Below, in pieces: positions 17,361 through 26,690 of a stretch of DNA of 51,525 nt; the first letter of the stretch is position 1; each line of letters begins with the position of its first letter. This stretch comes from Prochlorococcus sp. AG-418-G23. Lineage in GTDB: Bacteria; Cyanobacteriota; Cyanobacteriia; PCC-6307; Cyanobiaceae. The translations under genes were made by a program, and so were the position numbers. The stretch covers positions 1 to 51,525 of the forward strand of contig QCLY01000005.1 in assembly GCA_003214195.1 (NCBI GenBank), given 5' to 3'. The notes below the pieces were generated by a model that saw only the letters and a list, made by a program, of their open reading frames with translations, had not been told where the DNA came from and did no database searches.

Positions 17361-19064
17361 ATGAATAAAACTACTACAAATATTGAAAAGTTCAAATATG
17401 ATCATATATTTAATTTAATATTAGGTATTTTCAAATTTAATGAAAAAAAATATGGAAATTTCGTAAAAGATGTAATAAGAATTTTACTAGAATTTGAAAA
17501 AAATGGAGAAACTATTATTGATGTTGATAATAGTTTAATAGTCTTTGAATTATTAGAAGATGGCTGGCCCAATAAACATATAGATGTTCTAAAAAATATA
17601 GGTTTGATTGGTTCCCTTAATTCTCCATTCATATTAGTAAATAGAAAATTATCCTTATCAAAATGGTCAAAAAAGATAGAGAGAGTTATTAATTTATTTC
17701 TAAAAAAAATAGATTCCGATAATTTAATGAACTCAATAATCTATAAAGATGATAATAAAATTGATCAAATTAAAAATATATTTAAATATTCAAACTTAGT
17801 TTTCCTTCAAGGAGGACCAGGTACGGGTAAAACCACTTTAATAATAAAGTTAATACTAGAACTACTTCAAATTGATAATTTTTTAAATATTGGTTTATCT
17901 GCTCCAACTGGTAAAGCTACAGCTCGTTTAAAAGAAGCACTTAATGATAAAAAAAATATTTCCTTTAGCAAATTTCTAGACCAAATAGAATTTCAAACTT
18001 TACATAGATGGATTTTAAATTCTCAAAATAAATCTCTTAAGTTGAAATTTAAACTTAAAGAACTCGATATCTTCATAATTGATGAAATGTCAATGGTTAA
18101 TATCGATTTGATTGAATCAGTTTTAAATTTGCTAGCAAAGGACTGTAAAATTATTTTAGTTGGAGATAAAAATCAATTGTCTCCAGTAAATAACTGTTCT
18201 ATATGGAATTATTTGTTCGAATATTCCAATAATATTTCAATTAAATCTTGTGTAGTAAATTTAGAAAAAACTTATAGAAATATTGGGGATATAGCATTAA
18301 TTAGTAGTTTGATATTTAATAATGATTTTTCTTTACTTAATCAAAAGATAAAAGAATTAGAAAAAGATAATAATTCAAAAGAAATTACTATTTCAAAGAG
18401 TAGAGAAAAAGATATTCCAAAAGATCTATTGTTTTCGATTACAAGTCATCTGAAACAGTTAAATATTTCAACTTCTAATTTAAGTAAAAAAAAATATATA
18501 TTTGATGAGAGTATTGATAATTTATTGCTTAATGAAAAAGATTTAGTAGATAAGATATTTCTGGATTTACAAAGTCACTTAATTTTATGCGAAAAAAATT
18601 CTGGAATATGGAGTGTTGAATATTTGAATGATATTGTTTTTGGTCAAAAAAAACCCTATGACCTTAAAAATCTTAAAGAGGGTGTTCCTATAATGTGTAC
18701 TAAAAATAATAATGAACTTGGATTGTCAAATGGGGATATCGGAGTAATTATAGGTTTAAAAAATAATAGAAAATATCTTTTTAGAAAATTTAATGATAAT
18801 AACGAAGAAATTGTGACATTAATTGATCCATCTAATTTAGAATATGTTGTTCCGGCAATAGCTATTACTATTCATAAATCTCAAGGAAGTGAATCTGAAA
18901 AAGTAAACATTTTGTGGTCCCAAACTTATAGAAGAAATCAATATGCTGTAAAAGAAAAAAAAGATAATCAAAATATCTTTTGCAGAGATAATTTTGAAAG
19001 AAGGTTATTTTATACTGCTGTTACAAGAGCGAAAAAATCTTTAAATATATATTATTTAAATTAA
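17361..19064 (+). CDS. recD: Exodeoxyribonuclease V alpha subunit RecD
   Basis: The 5'-3' helicase of RecBCD, 567 aa (E. coli 608). Motifs: LQGGPGTGKTTLIIKL near residue 152 (Walker A), LSAPTGKATARL (Ia), IDEMSMVNIDL (II), VGDKNQLSPV (III), MCTKNNNELGLSNGDIG (SH3-like region), ITIHKSQGSE (V) and YTAVTRAKKSL (VI). The N-terminal part (about 1-110) is the RecB-interacting region. The start ATG lies 1 nt after the recB stop, implying coupled translation. Together with recC and recB it gives a complete RecBCD enzyme, rather than AddAB. Confidence 0.95.
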   Translation: MNKTTTNIEKFKYDHIFNLILGIFKFNEKKYGNFVKDVIRILLEFEKNGETIIDVDNSLIVFELLEDGWPNKHIDVLKNIGLIGSLNSPFILVNRKLSLSKWSKKIERVINLFLKKIDSDNLMNSIIYKDDNKIDQIKNIFKYSNLVFLQGGPGTGKTTLIIKLILELLQIDNFLNIGLSAPTGKATARLKEALNDKKNISFSKFLDQIEFQTLHRWILNSQNKSLKLKFKLKELDIFIIDEMSMVNIDLIESVLNLLAKDCKIILVGDKNQLSPVNNCSIWNYLFEYSNNISIKSCVVNLEKTYRNIGDIALISSLIFNNDFSLLNQKIKELEKDNNSKEITISKSREKDIPKDLLFSITSHLKQLNISTSNLSKKKYIFDESIDNLLLNEKDLVDKIFLDLQSHLILCEKNSGIWSVEYLNDIVFGQKKPYDLKNLKEGVPIMCTKNNNELGLSNGDIGVIIGLKNNRKYLFRKFNDNNEEIVTLIDPSNLEYVVPAIAITIHKSQGSESEKVNILWSQTYRRNQYAVKEKKDNQNIFCRDNFERRLFYTAVTRAKKSLNIYYLN

Positions 19065-19171
19065 ATTTTATTTTTGAGAAATTAGTAATATCTTTACCCC
19101 AAGATGTTAGATTAATATTTCGGCTCTGTAAGGCTAATCAACAATTTAAGTCAATTTAGATATTTGTTGAA

Positions 19172-19196
19172 TGCCTAATCAGAAGATTATTAGGCA
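19172..19196 (+). promoter_or_regulatory. Hairpin immediately upstream of the deaD start codon
   Basis: TGCCTAAT at 19172-19179 and ATTAGGCA at 19189-19196 form a perfect 8-bp stem with a 9-nt loop, ending 6 nt before the deaD ATG at 19203. No T run follows, so it is not a terminator. It occupies the ribosome landing zone, so its melting or binding could control translation. The structure is seen; a regulatory role is inferred. Confidence 0.55.
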
Positions 19197-19202
19197 ATTA
19201 AA

Positions 19203-20984
19203 ATGGTTTTAAAAAAAGATGGTCACTCTCTTGGTAGTAAGCAGGAAAAGTCTCATAATGAAGATTCTTCCCTAAAAGAGTTCAAGAACTTAGATAACAA
19301 AAATGAAATTGAATCTCAACTATTGGAAGTATCGAAAGGAGATGATAATGAGAACGGATTTCTAGATTTTGGGTTTAATCAATCTATCTTAAACTCATTA
19401 AAAAATAAAGGATACAAAAATCCAACTCCCATCCAAAAAGCTGCAATACCCGAACTAATGTTAGGCAGGGATTTACTAGGCCAAGCACAAACAGGAACAG
19501 GAAAGACTGCAGCTTTCGCATTGCCATTGATAGAAAAACTTACAGATAATAAAGAATTAAATGCCAAAGTTTTAGTTATGACTCCTACAAGAGAATTAGC
19601 AACTCAAGTGGCAGAATCTTTTAAAAGTTATAGTTCTGAATCGAGTAATTTTAAGACAGTTGCAATATATGGAGGAACCGACTATCGAAATCAAATTTCT
19701 GCATTGAAAAGAAAAGTTGACGTTGTAGTTGGAACCCCCGGTAGAATAATGGATCATATAAGACAGGGTACTTTCAAAATTAAAGGCATAAATTGTCTTG
19801 TTTTAGATGAGGCCGATGAAATGTTAAATATGGGTTTCCTTGAAGATATTGAATGGATAATAGATCAACTTCCGGAAAATAAACAGATGGTATTGTTTTC
19901 AGCAACAATGCCTAATGAGATTAGAAACATAGCAAAAAAATATCTAAATGACCCCGCCGAAATATTAATCAAAAGTGTCAAAAAAGAAACTCAATTAATT
20001 TCTCAAAAATTTCTATATGTACAAAGGCATCATAAACTAGATGCTTTAAAAAGAATACTAGAACTTAATAATGAGGGAGTAATAATTTTCGTAAGAACAA
20101 AACTACTTACTACTTCAATAGCTGAAGCTTTAGAGAGTACAGGTCATACTGTTGCCGTACTTAATGGAGATATCCCTCAAAATCAAAGAGAAAATACTGT
20201 AGATAGATTAAAAAAAGGATTTATTGATATCCTTGTTGCAACTGATGTCGCAGCTAGAGGATTAGATGTTGATAGGATAAAACTTGTGGTCAATTACGAC
20301 TTTCCTTTTGATAAGGAAACATATACACATAGAATTGGAAGAACTGGAAGAGCAGGTAGATCAGGTGAGGCAATTTTATTTGTTAATCAAAGAGAAAAAC
20401 ATTTCCTAAGAAACTTAGAAAATGCAACAAGAACTAAGATTGAAGAAATTAATATCCCGAGTAATAAAATAATAAATGAAAAAAGGATGGAGAAACTTAT
20501 AGAGAACGTTAATGAAAGTTCATTAGCTAAAGAAGAAAATGAAGAAAATAAAGCTTTGATTATTGATGTGCTAGATAATTTAAAAGAAAAGCATTCTATG
20601 GATGACTCAAATATTGCAATGGCAGCGATTAATTTAGTAATAGGTAATAAAACATTTTTCGTTAATGAAGATGATTCTTGGATTAATAAACAAAATAATA
20701 ACGATCGAAATAAATCAAATAGAAATGGTAATAATCGTATGAGAAATTCAAATAGAAGAAATAATTATCAAAATGATTCTTTTGAAACTTACAAATTCAA
20801 CTTTGGCAAATTTGATGGGGTTAGAGTAGCAAATATTATATCCTCAATCTGTAATTCAACTAATATAAATGGTAGATCCATAGGCAAGATTCAGATTTTT
20901 AATGATTACAGTTTGGTAGATTTACCAAGAGATCTGCATAGAGAAACTAAAAATAAATTAAAAAAAATTAAAGTCAGAAACTAA
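19203..20984 (+). CDS. deaD: DEAD-box ATP-dependent RNA helicase DeaD/CsdA type
   Basis: Unwinds RNA duplexes in ribosome assembly and mRNA turnover, especially in the cold. Order of parts: an acidic low-complexity N-terminus (1-55), Q motif NPTPIQKAAIPE, AQTGTGKT (I), PTRELA (Ia), TPGR (Ib), DEADEMLNMGF (II), SATMP (III), VATDVAARGLD (V), HRIGRTGRAGR (VI), an Asn/Arg-rich linker (about 495-525) and a C-terminal DbpA-type RNA-binding domain (about 530-583; GKFDGVRVANIISS, GRSIGKIQIF). 593 aa, as expected for DeaD. It is separated from recD by 138 nt that include a hairpin next to the start. Confidence 0.95.
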   Translation: MVLKKDGHSLGSKQEKSHNEDSSLKEFKNLDNKNEIESQLLEVSKGDDNENGFLDFGFNQSILNSLKNKGYKNPTPIQKAAIPELMLGRDLLGQAQTGTGKTAAFALPLIEKLTDNKELNAKVLVMTPTRELATQVAESFKSYSSESSNFKTVAIYGGTDYRNQISALKRKVDVVVGTPGRIMDHIRQGTFKIKGINCLVLDEADEMLNMGFLEDIEWIIDQLPENKQMVLFSATMPNEIRNIAKKYLNDPAEILIKSVKKETQLISQKFLYVQRHHKLDALKRILELNNEGVIIFVRTKLLTTSIAEALESTGHTVAVLNGDIPQNQRENTVDRLKKGFIDILVATDVAARGLDVDRIKLVVNYDFPFDKETYTHRIGRTGRAGRSGEAILFVNQREKHFLRNLENATRTKIEEINIPSNKIINEKRMEKLIENVNESSLAKEENEENKALIIDVLDNLKEKHSMDDSNIAMAAINLVIGNKTFFVNEDDSWINKQNNNDRNKSNRNGNNRMRNSNRRNNYQNDSFETYKFNFGKFDGVRVANIISSICNSTNINGRSIGKIQIFNDYSLVDLPRDLHRETKNKLKKIKVRN

Positions 20985-20993
20985 GCAAAGAGA

Positions 20994-21287
20994 ATGAAAA
21001 CTAATAAATATAAATTCTTCATTTTTGTGAATCTGATGATCATATTCAACTCTTTTAATAATTCTTATTTAGCCCAAACGAAACAAAATTCAATCATAAA
21101 ATTATTTTGTCTTCAGAGTGTCAAAGAGGAGATGTTGAAAGCAGAAATCCTATATAGTGAAGCAGTTGCTAATGAAACTTGTGACTGTTACTACGAAGAA
21201 TTTATACAAACTGCAAGTCATCAAGAAGCAAAAACAAAATGTAAATTAGAAACTAAAGACAATTTAAATCGTAAAAGAAGAATTTAA
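20994..21287 (+). CDS. Small exported four-cysteine protein
   Basis: A 97-residue basic protein with an N-terminal hydrophobic segment (about 8-27, ending NSYLAQ) that looks like a signal peptide. The remaining ~70 residues carry four Cys (FCLQS; TCDCYYEE; TKCKLE) and are otherwise helical and charged. The spacing allows two disulfides in an oxidising compartment. It lies 9 nt after deaD and 10 nt before the ABC exporter gene, so co-transcription is likely. I do not recognise the family. It could be a periplasmic partner of the exporter, or unrelated; nothing in the sequence decides. Confidence 0.75.
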   Translation: MKTNKYKFFIFVNLMIIFNSFNNSYLAQTKQNSIIKLFCLQSVKEEMLKAEILYSEAVANETCDCYYEEFIQTASHQEAKTKCKLETKDNLNRKRRI

Positions 21288-21297
21288 TCGTTATATC

Positions 21298-23070
21298 ATG
21301 AGGCCTAAGAACAATCAAAACCCAATAATTAAACTTTATTTAAATCTGATTGAAGAAAGAAGGCTATTATTTTTTGCTTTTTTAAGTTCCATAATTAATA
21401 AAATATTAGATTTAGCCCCCCCTGTAATAATTGGACTTGCGGTGGATATTCTTGTAAAGGAACAGAGTTCATGGATCGCTGGTTTTGGGATAAAAGAAGT
21501 TCCAACACAATTGATTTTTCTTGCGTTTGCTTCAGGAATAGTTTGGTCTGGTGAATCCTTCTTTGAATATTTATATTCGATTTTATGGAGAAATTTGGCT
21601 CAGCTATCGCAACATAAATTAAGAATAAAAGCTTATGAGCATATCCAGGAATTAGATATGGATTTTTTTGAAAATGATAATACCGGAAGACTTTTATCTG
21701 TTTTGAATGATGATATTAATCAACTCGAGAGATTTCTAGACCAAGGTGCTAACCAGATTATTCAGTTATTTGTAACTGTCTTAATAATAGGAGGAACTAT
21801 GATTTTTGTTGCTCCAAAAATAGCTTTATTTGCATTCTTTCCTATTCCTATCATATTTTTGGGATCAATTAAATTTCAAAGGAAGCTTGCTCCAAAATAT
21901 AAAGACGTTAGAAATAAAGCTGGACTGTTGGCATCAAGACTTAATAATAATTTAAGTGGAATACTGACCATAAAAAGTTTTACTAAAGAAAAATGGGAAC
22001 TAAATAGACTAAATAAAGAAAGTCTCGATTATCAACGAAGTAATAAGGCTGCAATAAAATTATCTTCTGCTTTTATCCCTCTTATAAGATTTGCAATCTT
22101 ATTTGCTTTTATAGCGATTCTATTGATTGGAGGTTTCCAAACTTGGAATAAGACACTTGAAGTAGGTACTTATAGTTTTTTAGTGTTTATTACACAAAGA
22201 CTATTATGGCCTTTAACTACTTTGGGGCATGTTTTAGATGATTTTCAGAGATCTATGGCATCTATAGATAGAGTGATTGATCTCATAGAAACACCTGTAA
22301 AAATAAAAGATGGGAAAATTAAAATTGAACCTAAGGATACTAAAGGAGAAATTATTTTTAATAATGTAAATTTTAATTATCCTGGCCGAGATTTAACTTT
22401 AAAGAACATAAATTTCAAGATTGAAAATAACTCAACATTAGGAATAGTTGGTTTAACAGGTTCTGGGAAAAGTACAATAATTAAACTACTCCTTAGGATT
22501 TATGATAGTAATAATGGCTCAATAACTTTGGATGGCATTTCTATTAAAGAAATTAATTTGAGGGATTTAAGAAAGTGCATATCTTTAGTAAGTCAAGAAA
22601 CCTATCTATTTCATGGTAGCGTACAAGAAAATATTGCTTATGGCTCAATTAATCCAAGTTTTAAAGATATTGTTAAGGCCTCAAAGATTGCTGAAGCTCA
22701 TAAATTTATTGAACAGTTGCCAGATGGTTATAAAACTATAGTGGGAGAAAGGGGGCAAAGGCTTTCAGGAGGTCAACGCCAAAGAATTGCCTTGGCAAGA
22801 GCTGTTTTAAAGGATGCCCCAATATTGATATTAGATGAGGCTACAGCCTCAGTTGATAATGAAACAGAGGCTTTGATTCAAAAATCATTATCTAAAATCA
22901 CAAAAGAAAGAACGACTATAGTAATAGCTCATAGATTAAGCACTATAAAAAATGCAGATAATATTATTGTTATTGATAAGGGAGCAATTGTAGAGCATGG
23001 AAAACATAAAAACTTATTGGACCAGAACAATATATATGCTGATTTGTGGAATGTCCAAGTAGGAATCTAA
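21298..23070 (+). CDS. ABC exporter, fused membrane and ATPase domains (MsbA/multidrug type)
   Basis: A 590-residue half-transporter that would work as a homodimer. Six membrane helices occupy about residues 20-320 and an ATP-binding cassette about 345-585: Walker A GLTGSGKST near 390, Q loop SLVSQETYLFHGS, signature LSGGQRQR, Walker B ILILDEATASVD and H loop AHR. This layout is shared by lipid flippases, multidrug exporters and some peptide exporters; there is no peptidase domain. Substrate not assignable. It ends 15 nt before the convergent psbP gene, with an AT-rich hairpin between. Confidence 0.92.
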   Translation: MRPKNNQNPIIKLYLNLIEERRLLFFAFLSSIINKILDLAPPVIIGLAVDILVKEQSSWIAGFGIKEVPTQLIFLAFASGIVWSGESFFEYLYSILWRNLAQLSQHKLRIKAYEHIQELDMDFFENDNTGRLLSVLNDDINQLERFLDQGANQIIQLFVTVLIIGGTMIFVAPKIALFAFFPIPIIFLGSIKFQRKLAPKYKDVRNKAGLLASRLNNNLSGILTIKSFTKEKWELNRLNKESLDYQRSNKAAIKLSSAFIPLIRFAILFAFIAILLIGGFQTWNKTLEVGTYSFLVFITQRLLWPLTTLGHVLDDFQRSMASIDRVIDLIETPVKIKDGKIKIEPKDTKGEIIFNNVNFNYPGRDLTLKNINFKIENNSTLGIVGLTGSGKSTIIKLLLRIYDSNNGSITLDGISIKEINLRDLRKCISLVSQETYLFHGSVQENIAYGSINPSFKDIVKASKIAEAHKFIEQLPDGYKTIVGERGQRLSGGQRQRIALARAVLKDAPILILDEATASVDNETEALIQKSLSKITKERTTIVIAHRLSTIKNADNIIVIDKGAIVEHGKHKNLLDQNNIYADLWNVQVGI

Positions 23071-23093
23071 TATAGAATTTCTAAATTATATTA
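23068..23093. terminator. Possible bidirectional terminator between convergent genes
   Basis: TAATATA at 23068-23074 and TATATTA at 23087-23093 can pair in a 7-bp, all-AT stem. It covers the stop codons of the exporter gene and of psbP. The position between convergent genes is right, but the stem is weak and random AT-rich sequence gives such repeats often. Confidence 0.3.
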
Positions 23094-23643
23094 AAAAGTT
23101 AAATGATTCAATTACATTGCTGAACATACCATCAACTTTATTCCATCTCTCTTCATTTGTACCTACAGCGAAAGTATAAAGTGTTCCTCTATCAATTACG
23201 ACAGTGGCTAATTCGTGCCTGGCTTGATCGTTTAAATTTAATTCATACTCTAAATCATAGAAAATATGATTTGATGCCTCCCTCTTATTGGTATTTATAA
23301 GTTTGACTTCTCTACCTGAGCCTTCTGGAGCAATTACCTTGTCAATTAATGTTTGACCTACTTCTCTAGGGCTCCCCAATTGCTCTAATTGCACCTCTTT
23401 ATTTACATCTGATATAACTAAACTTAATGTCTCATTGCTATTTATTAAATCATGATAAATAATTTCAGGTCCTCCATCAACTTTTACTCTAGTCCATCCT
23501 GTTGGATACAAAAAGGCATATCTCCCATCAGGGCTTTGATAAGCTTCTAATCCTGCATTAAGACCTCCACTGCAAGCACTAAGTGTTAAACACAAAATAA
23601 TTAAAAATAAATATTTGAATGGGTTAAATTTAATATTTTTCAT
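23086..23643 (-). CDS. psbP: PsbP-like photosystem II lipoprotein (CyanoP)
   Basis: A lumenal protein of photosystem II assembly. The N-terminus is a lipoprotein signal: a hydrophobic stretch FLIILCLTLSAC with lipobox LSAC, lipidated Cys24. The mature domain has the PsbP opening YQSPDGRYAFLYPTGWTRV and the later pattern RELATVVIDRGTLYTFAVGT with NEERW near the C-terminus, as in CyanoP. 185 aa, as expected. Converges with the ABC exporter and is divergent from recR. Confidence 0.93.
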   Translation of the reverse strand: MKNIKFNPFKYLFLIILCLTLSACSGGLNAGLEAYQSPDGRYAFLYPTGWTRVKVDGGPEIIYHDLINSNETLSLVISDVNKEVQLEQLGSPREVGQTLIDKVIAPEGSGREVKLINTNKREASNHIFYDLEYELNLNDQARHELATVVIDRGTLYTFAVGTNEERWNKVDGMFSNVIESFNFLI

Positions 23644-23745
23644 TTGTTTAGAATTACTAACTTAGAACATAATAAGACATTAAAAGCAAACAATTATGGC
23701 ATTTCAGGATTTTACGTCTAAATTATTTCTAGAAATAGTTTAATT

Positions 23746-24345
23746 TTGATTACCTATACCAAGCCACTTTCAAAATTAATTGGTCATTTTGAGAAATTCC
23801 CAGGGATTGGTCCAAGAACTGCTCAAAGATTAGCGCTTTTTATCTTAAAACAACCTGAAAGCACAATAAGGGATTTTTCAAAGGCCTTGTTAGAAGCTCA
23901 TAATAATGTCGGGCGTTGTAAAAAATGTTTCAATTTGACCTCAGAAGATGAATGTGAAATTTGTAGGAATTCTGAAAGAGACCAAAAACTAATCTGTGTG
24001 GTAGCTGAAACGAAAGATTTACTTGCTTTAGAACGAGCCAGAGAATTTAAAGGTGTTTACCACGTTATTGGTGGTTTAATATCCCCAATGGATTCAGTTG
24101 GCCCTGAACTCTTAGAAATTAGAAGCCTAGTAGAACGAGTTAGTAATTCTGAAATAGAGGAAATCATATTGGCATTGACCCCAAGTGTTGAAGGAGACAC
24201 TACAAGTCTTTATATTGGAAAATTGTTAGCCCCTTTTACTAAAGTTACTAGGATTGCTTACGGTCTTCCAATGGGTAGTGAACTTGAATATGTAGATGAA
24301 GTTACACTTGCTAGGGCTTTAGAGGGAAGAACAAAACTAAATTAG
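23746..24345 (+). CDS. recR: Recombination mediator RecR
   Basis: Works with RecO (and RecF) to load RecA at single-strand gaps. 199 aa. A helix-hairpin-helix [14 protein letters not shown] is near residues 19-32, a four-Cys zinc motif [16 protein letters not shown] at about 58-73 and a Toprim domain from about residue 80 ([39 protein letters not shown]). The start is TTG at 23746 ([12 protein letters not shown]), which fits known RecR N-termini. lipA follows after 2 nt. Confidence 0.96.
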   Translation: MITYTKPLSKLIGHFEKFPGIGPRTAQRLALFILKQPESTIRDFSKALLEAHNNVGRCKKCFNLTSEDECEICRNSERDQKLICVVAETKDLLALERAREFKGVYHVIGGLISPMDSVGPELLEIRSLVERVSNSEIEEIILALTPSVEGDTTSLYIGKLLAPFTKVTRIAYGLPMGSELEYVDEVTLARALEGRTKLN

Positions 24346-24347
24346 AA

Positions 24348-25247
24348 ATGAGACAAAATAATCTAATCAAGCAAGAAAAAATCTTAAGACTTCCTTCTTG
24401 GATTAAATTTCCTATTAGTAAAGCTTCAGAGTTCGAAAGAGTTCAAACACTTATTAAAAAATCAAATATTCATACTATTTGTGAAGAGGCAAGATGTCCA
24501 AATAGAGCAGAATGTTATGCCTCCGGAACAGCTACTTTTTTACTCGGTGGATCAATCTGTTCTCGTTCTTGTGCTTTTTGTCAGGTAAACAAAGGTACAC
24601 CGAATTCAATTAATTTTGATGAATGTTTTCAAGTAGCTGAAGCAGTAAAAGTACTAAATCTAAAATATGTGGTTTTAACATCTGTAGCTAGAGATGATTT
24701 ACCAGATCATGGTGCAAATTTATTTATATCTACAATTAATGAGATTAGAAAAATTGATTCAACTATAAAAATAGAAGTTTTGACTCCTGATTTATGGGGA
24801 GGGGGCAAAAATTCTGATGAAACTAATAATCTTCAGACCGAAAGATTGAAAATGATCTTAGAAAAAGATCCAATTTGCTTTAATCACAATCTTGAAACTG
24901 TTGAAAGACTTCAAAAAGAAGTTAGAAGAGCTGCTAATTATAAAAGATCACTTAGTTTACTAAAAAAGTCAAAAGATATTGCTCCTCATATTCAAACAAA
25001 ATCAGGAATTATGTTAGGTCTTGGAGAAACATTGGATGAAATTAAATATACAATTTATGATCTTAAGAAAATAGATTGTGATCAAATTACAATCGGCCAA
25101 TATTTAAGGCCTTCATTAAATCATTTAGCAGTTAAGAAATATTGGGACCCATCAGAGTTTGAATATTTATATCGCTTTTCTAAGGAATTAGGATTCAAGA
25201 AAGTATCTTCTGGCCCCTTAGTTAGAAGTAGTTATCATGCCGGTTAA
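24348..25247 (+). CDS. lipA: Lipoyl synthase LipA
   Basis: Radical-SAM enzyme that inserts two sulfurs into protein-bound octanoyl groups to make lipoate for pyruvate dehydrogenase and the glycine cleavage system. Two clusters are visible: the auxiliary Cys45, Cys50 and Cys56 (CEEARCPNRAEC) and the radical-SAM Cys71, Cys75 and Cys78 (CSRSCAFC). The C-terminal SGPLVRSSYHAG carries the conserved Ser that ligates the auxiliary cluster. 299 aa, normal. Many cyanobacteria have two LipA paralogues; which one this is cannot be told here. The last 4 nt overlap the convergent gene. Confidence 0.96.
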   Translation: MRQNNLIKQEKILRLPSWIKFPISKASEFERVQTLIKKSNIHTICEEARCPNRAECYASGTATFLLGGSICSRSCAFCQVNKGTPNSINFDECFQVAEAVKVLNLKYVVLTSVARDDLPDHGANLFISTINEIRKIDSTIKIEVLTPDLWGGGKNSDETNNLQTERLKMILEKDPICFNHNLETVERLQKEVRRAANYKRSLSLLKKSKDIAPHIQTKSGIMLGLGETLDEIKYTIYDLKKIDCDQITIGQYLRPSLNHLAVKKYWDPSEFEYLYRFSKELGFKKVSSGPLVRSSYHAG

Positions 25248-25744
25248 CTTTCTTCAATTAAAGAGAGTTTTTTTTCAAGTTTTTTCAATATGGAAAAACA
25301 TTCCCCGTTCATAAGCGTACCCGCACCTCCCCAGACCAATCTTAATAAAAGATCTACTGGGCTAGAACCAACTTCTTTCACAATTTTGAAACCTATTAAC
25401 TTGAAATATCTTACAAGTTTTTTACTATATCCTTCACTATCAAAAATAGCTAAAAGTCTTGCTTTATTGCTTGATTTCTTTTCAATTGCCCAAGCCATAG
25501 TTGTTGCCCAAATTAATTCTGAAACAAAAGAGGGCGATTTACTAAGGATTCTTAATGTATCAAGCTGAATTCCTTGTTTATTTAAATAAGTCCAACCTTT
25601 CATTTCGGCCCAAATCTTTATTATGTTATCTTTCCTTTCTGCAACAACGATTCTAAAGAAACATAACCCAAGTGTTTCTCTGACCTGTATTTTAATTAAT
25701 AGTCCACGGGAAATTGCTAATTTTTCTAGTTCTTCAACTTTCAT
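25244..25744 (-). CDS. Conserved protein of unknown function, possibly GNAT-like
   Basis: A 166-residue soluble protein. Residues about 20-60 alternate beta strands (LCFFRIVVAERKDNIIKIWA), 70-100 are helical (SELIWATTMAWAIEKK), and about 100-125 read like the acetyl-CoA-loop half of an acyltransferase (KARLLAIFDSEGYSKKLVRY, then FKLIGFKIVKEVG). The end is LRLVWGGAGTLMNGECF. A GNAT-like fold is my impression only; the usual RxxGxG/A loop is absent. It is the last gene of the minus-strand lysA run (19 nt after trhO) and overlaps lipA by 4 nt at its 3' end. Confidence 0.8.
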   Translation of the reverse strand: MKVEELEKLAISRGLLIKIQVRETLGLCFFRIVVAERKDNIIKIWAEMKGWTYLNKQGIQLDTLRILSKSPSFVSELIWATTMAWAIEKKSSNKARLLAIFDSEGYSKKLVRYFKLIGFKIVKEVGSSPVDLLLRLVWGGAGTLMNGECFSILKKLEKKLSLIEES

Positions 25745-25763
25745 ATTTTTATAAAATTAATTT

Positions 25764-26690
25764 TTATAAATTGTTTGATTTAACCCTTTTTAATCTATCG
25801 AGCTGTTTTTGCCTTTCTTCAAACCTTTCCCTATCATCATCACTGAATTGATCTATGCAGAAATGACATTGGATACCCTTTCTATATTCTTTTCTTTTTT
25901 GATCTTGAATTGAAACTGGCATTCCACATGCATGGCAAATCGAGTAGGAGCCTTTTCCTAATTCATGATCTAAAGCAACTCTTTTATCAAAAACATAACA
26001 TTCACCTTCAAATAAGTTTTCTTCTTTTGGTATTTCATCAAGATATTGAAGGATGCCACCTTTTAGATGATATATATTTTTATAACCTTTCTTTTTTAGT
26101 AAACTTGTAGCTTTTTCACATCTGATCCCTCCCGTACAAAACATTGCTATATTTGTAGATTCTTTTTTTTCAAAATGACTTTCTAAATGCTCATCTATCC
26201 ACTTGGGGAATTCGCTAAAATTTCTTGTATTTGGGTTTATAGAATTATGAAATGTCCCTATAGCAACTTCATAATGATTTCTGGTATCAATAACAATTGT
26301 ATTTTGATTTTTGATTAACTTATTCCAATTACCTGGGTCAACATATGTCCCATTATCTTGTGAAGGGTATATCTCATTAACACCCATGGTAACAATTTCT
26401 TTTTTGATTTTTATTTTTAATTTCTTAAAGACTTTATTTTTTGAAAAAGATACTTTTAAATTCAAATTTTTATTATCTGTATATTTGTTAAGTAAATTGA
26501 TAACAATATCAATTACATTTTTCTCAGCACAAATAGTGCCATTAATACCTTCACTTGCAAAAATTAGTAAGCCTGAAAGATCGTTTTCATTTTCAAATTC
26601 TAATAATTTATTTTTTAGTTCAAGAATTAAGTTTTCTTGAAATGAAAAGAAAGAATAAAGAGAAACTATTTTATAATTTTTGACTTTCAT
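25764..26690 (-). CDS. trhO: tRNA uridine(34) hydroxylase TrhO (rhodanese-like, YceA family)
   Basis: Makes 5-hydroxyuridine at the wobble position U34 of tRNA using molecular oxygen. 308 aa in the family order: an N-terminal ferredoxin-like domain with [13 protein letters not shown] near residue 45, a central rhodanese domain ([15 protein letters not shown], then active-site Cys in [11 protein letters not shown] near residue 187) and a C-terminal Cys cluster (CHACGMPVS ... CHFC) that probably binds zinc. Oxygen-dependent modification suits an oxygenic phototroph. Its start overlaps the bioB stop by 4 nt. Confidence 0.93.
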   Translation of the reverse strand: MKVKNYKIVSLYSFFSFQENLILELKNKLLEFENENDLSGLLIFASEGINGTICAEKNVIDIVINLLNKYTDNKNLNLKVSFSKNKVFKKLKIKIKKEIVTMGVNEIYPSQDNGTYVDPGNWNKLIKNQNTIVIDTRNHYEVAIGTFHNSINPNTRNFSEFPKWIDEHLESHFEKKESTNIAMFCTGGIRCEKATSLLKKKGYKNIYHLKGGILQYLDEIPKEENLFEGECYVFDKRVALDHELGKGSYSICHACGMPVSIQDQKRKEYRKGIQCHFCIDQFSDDDRERFEERQKQLDRLKRVKSNNL

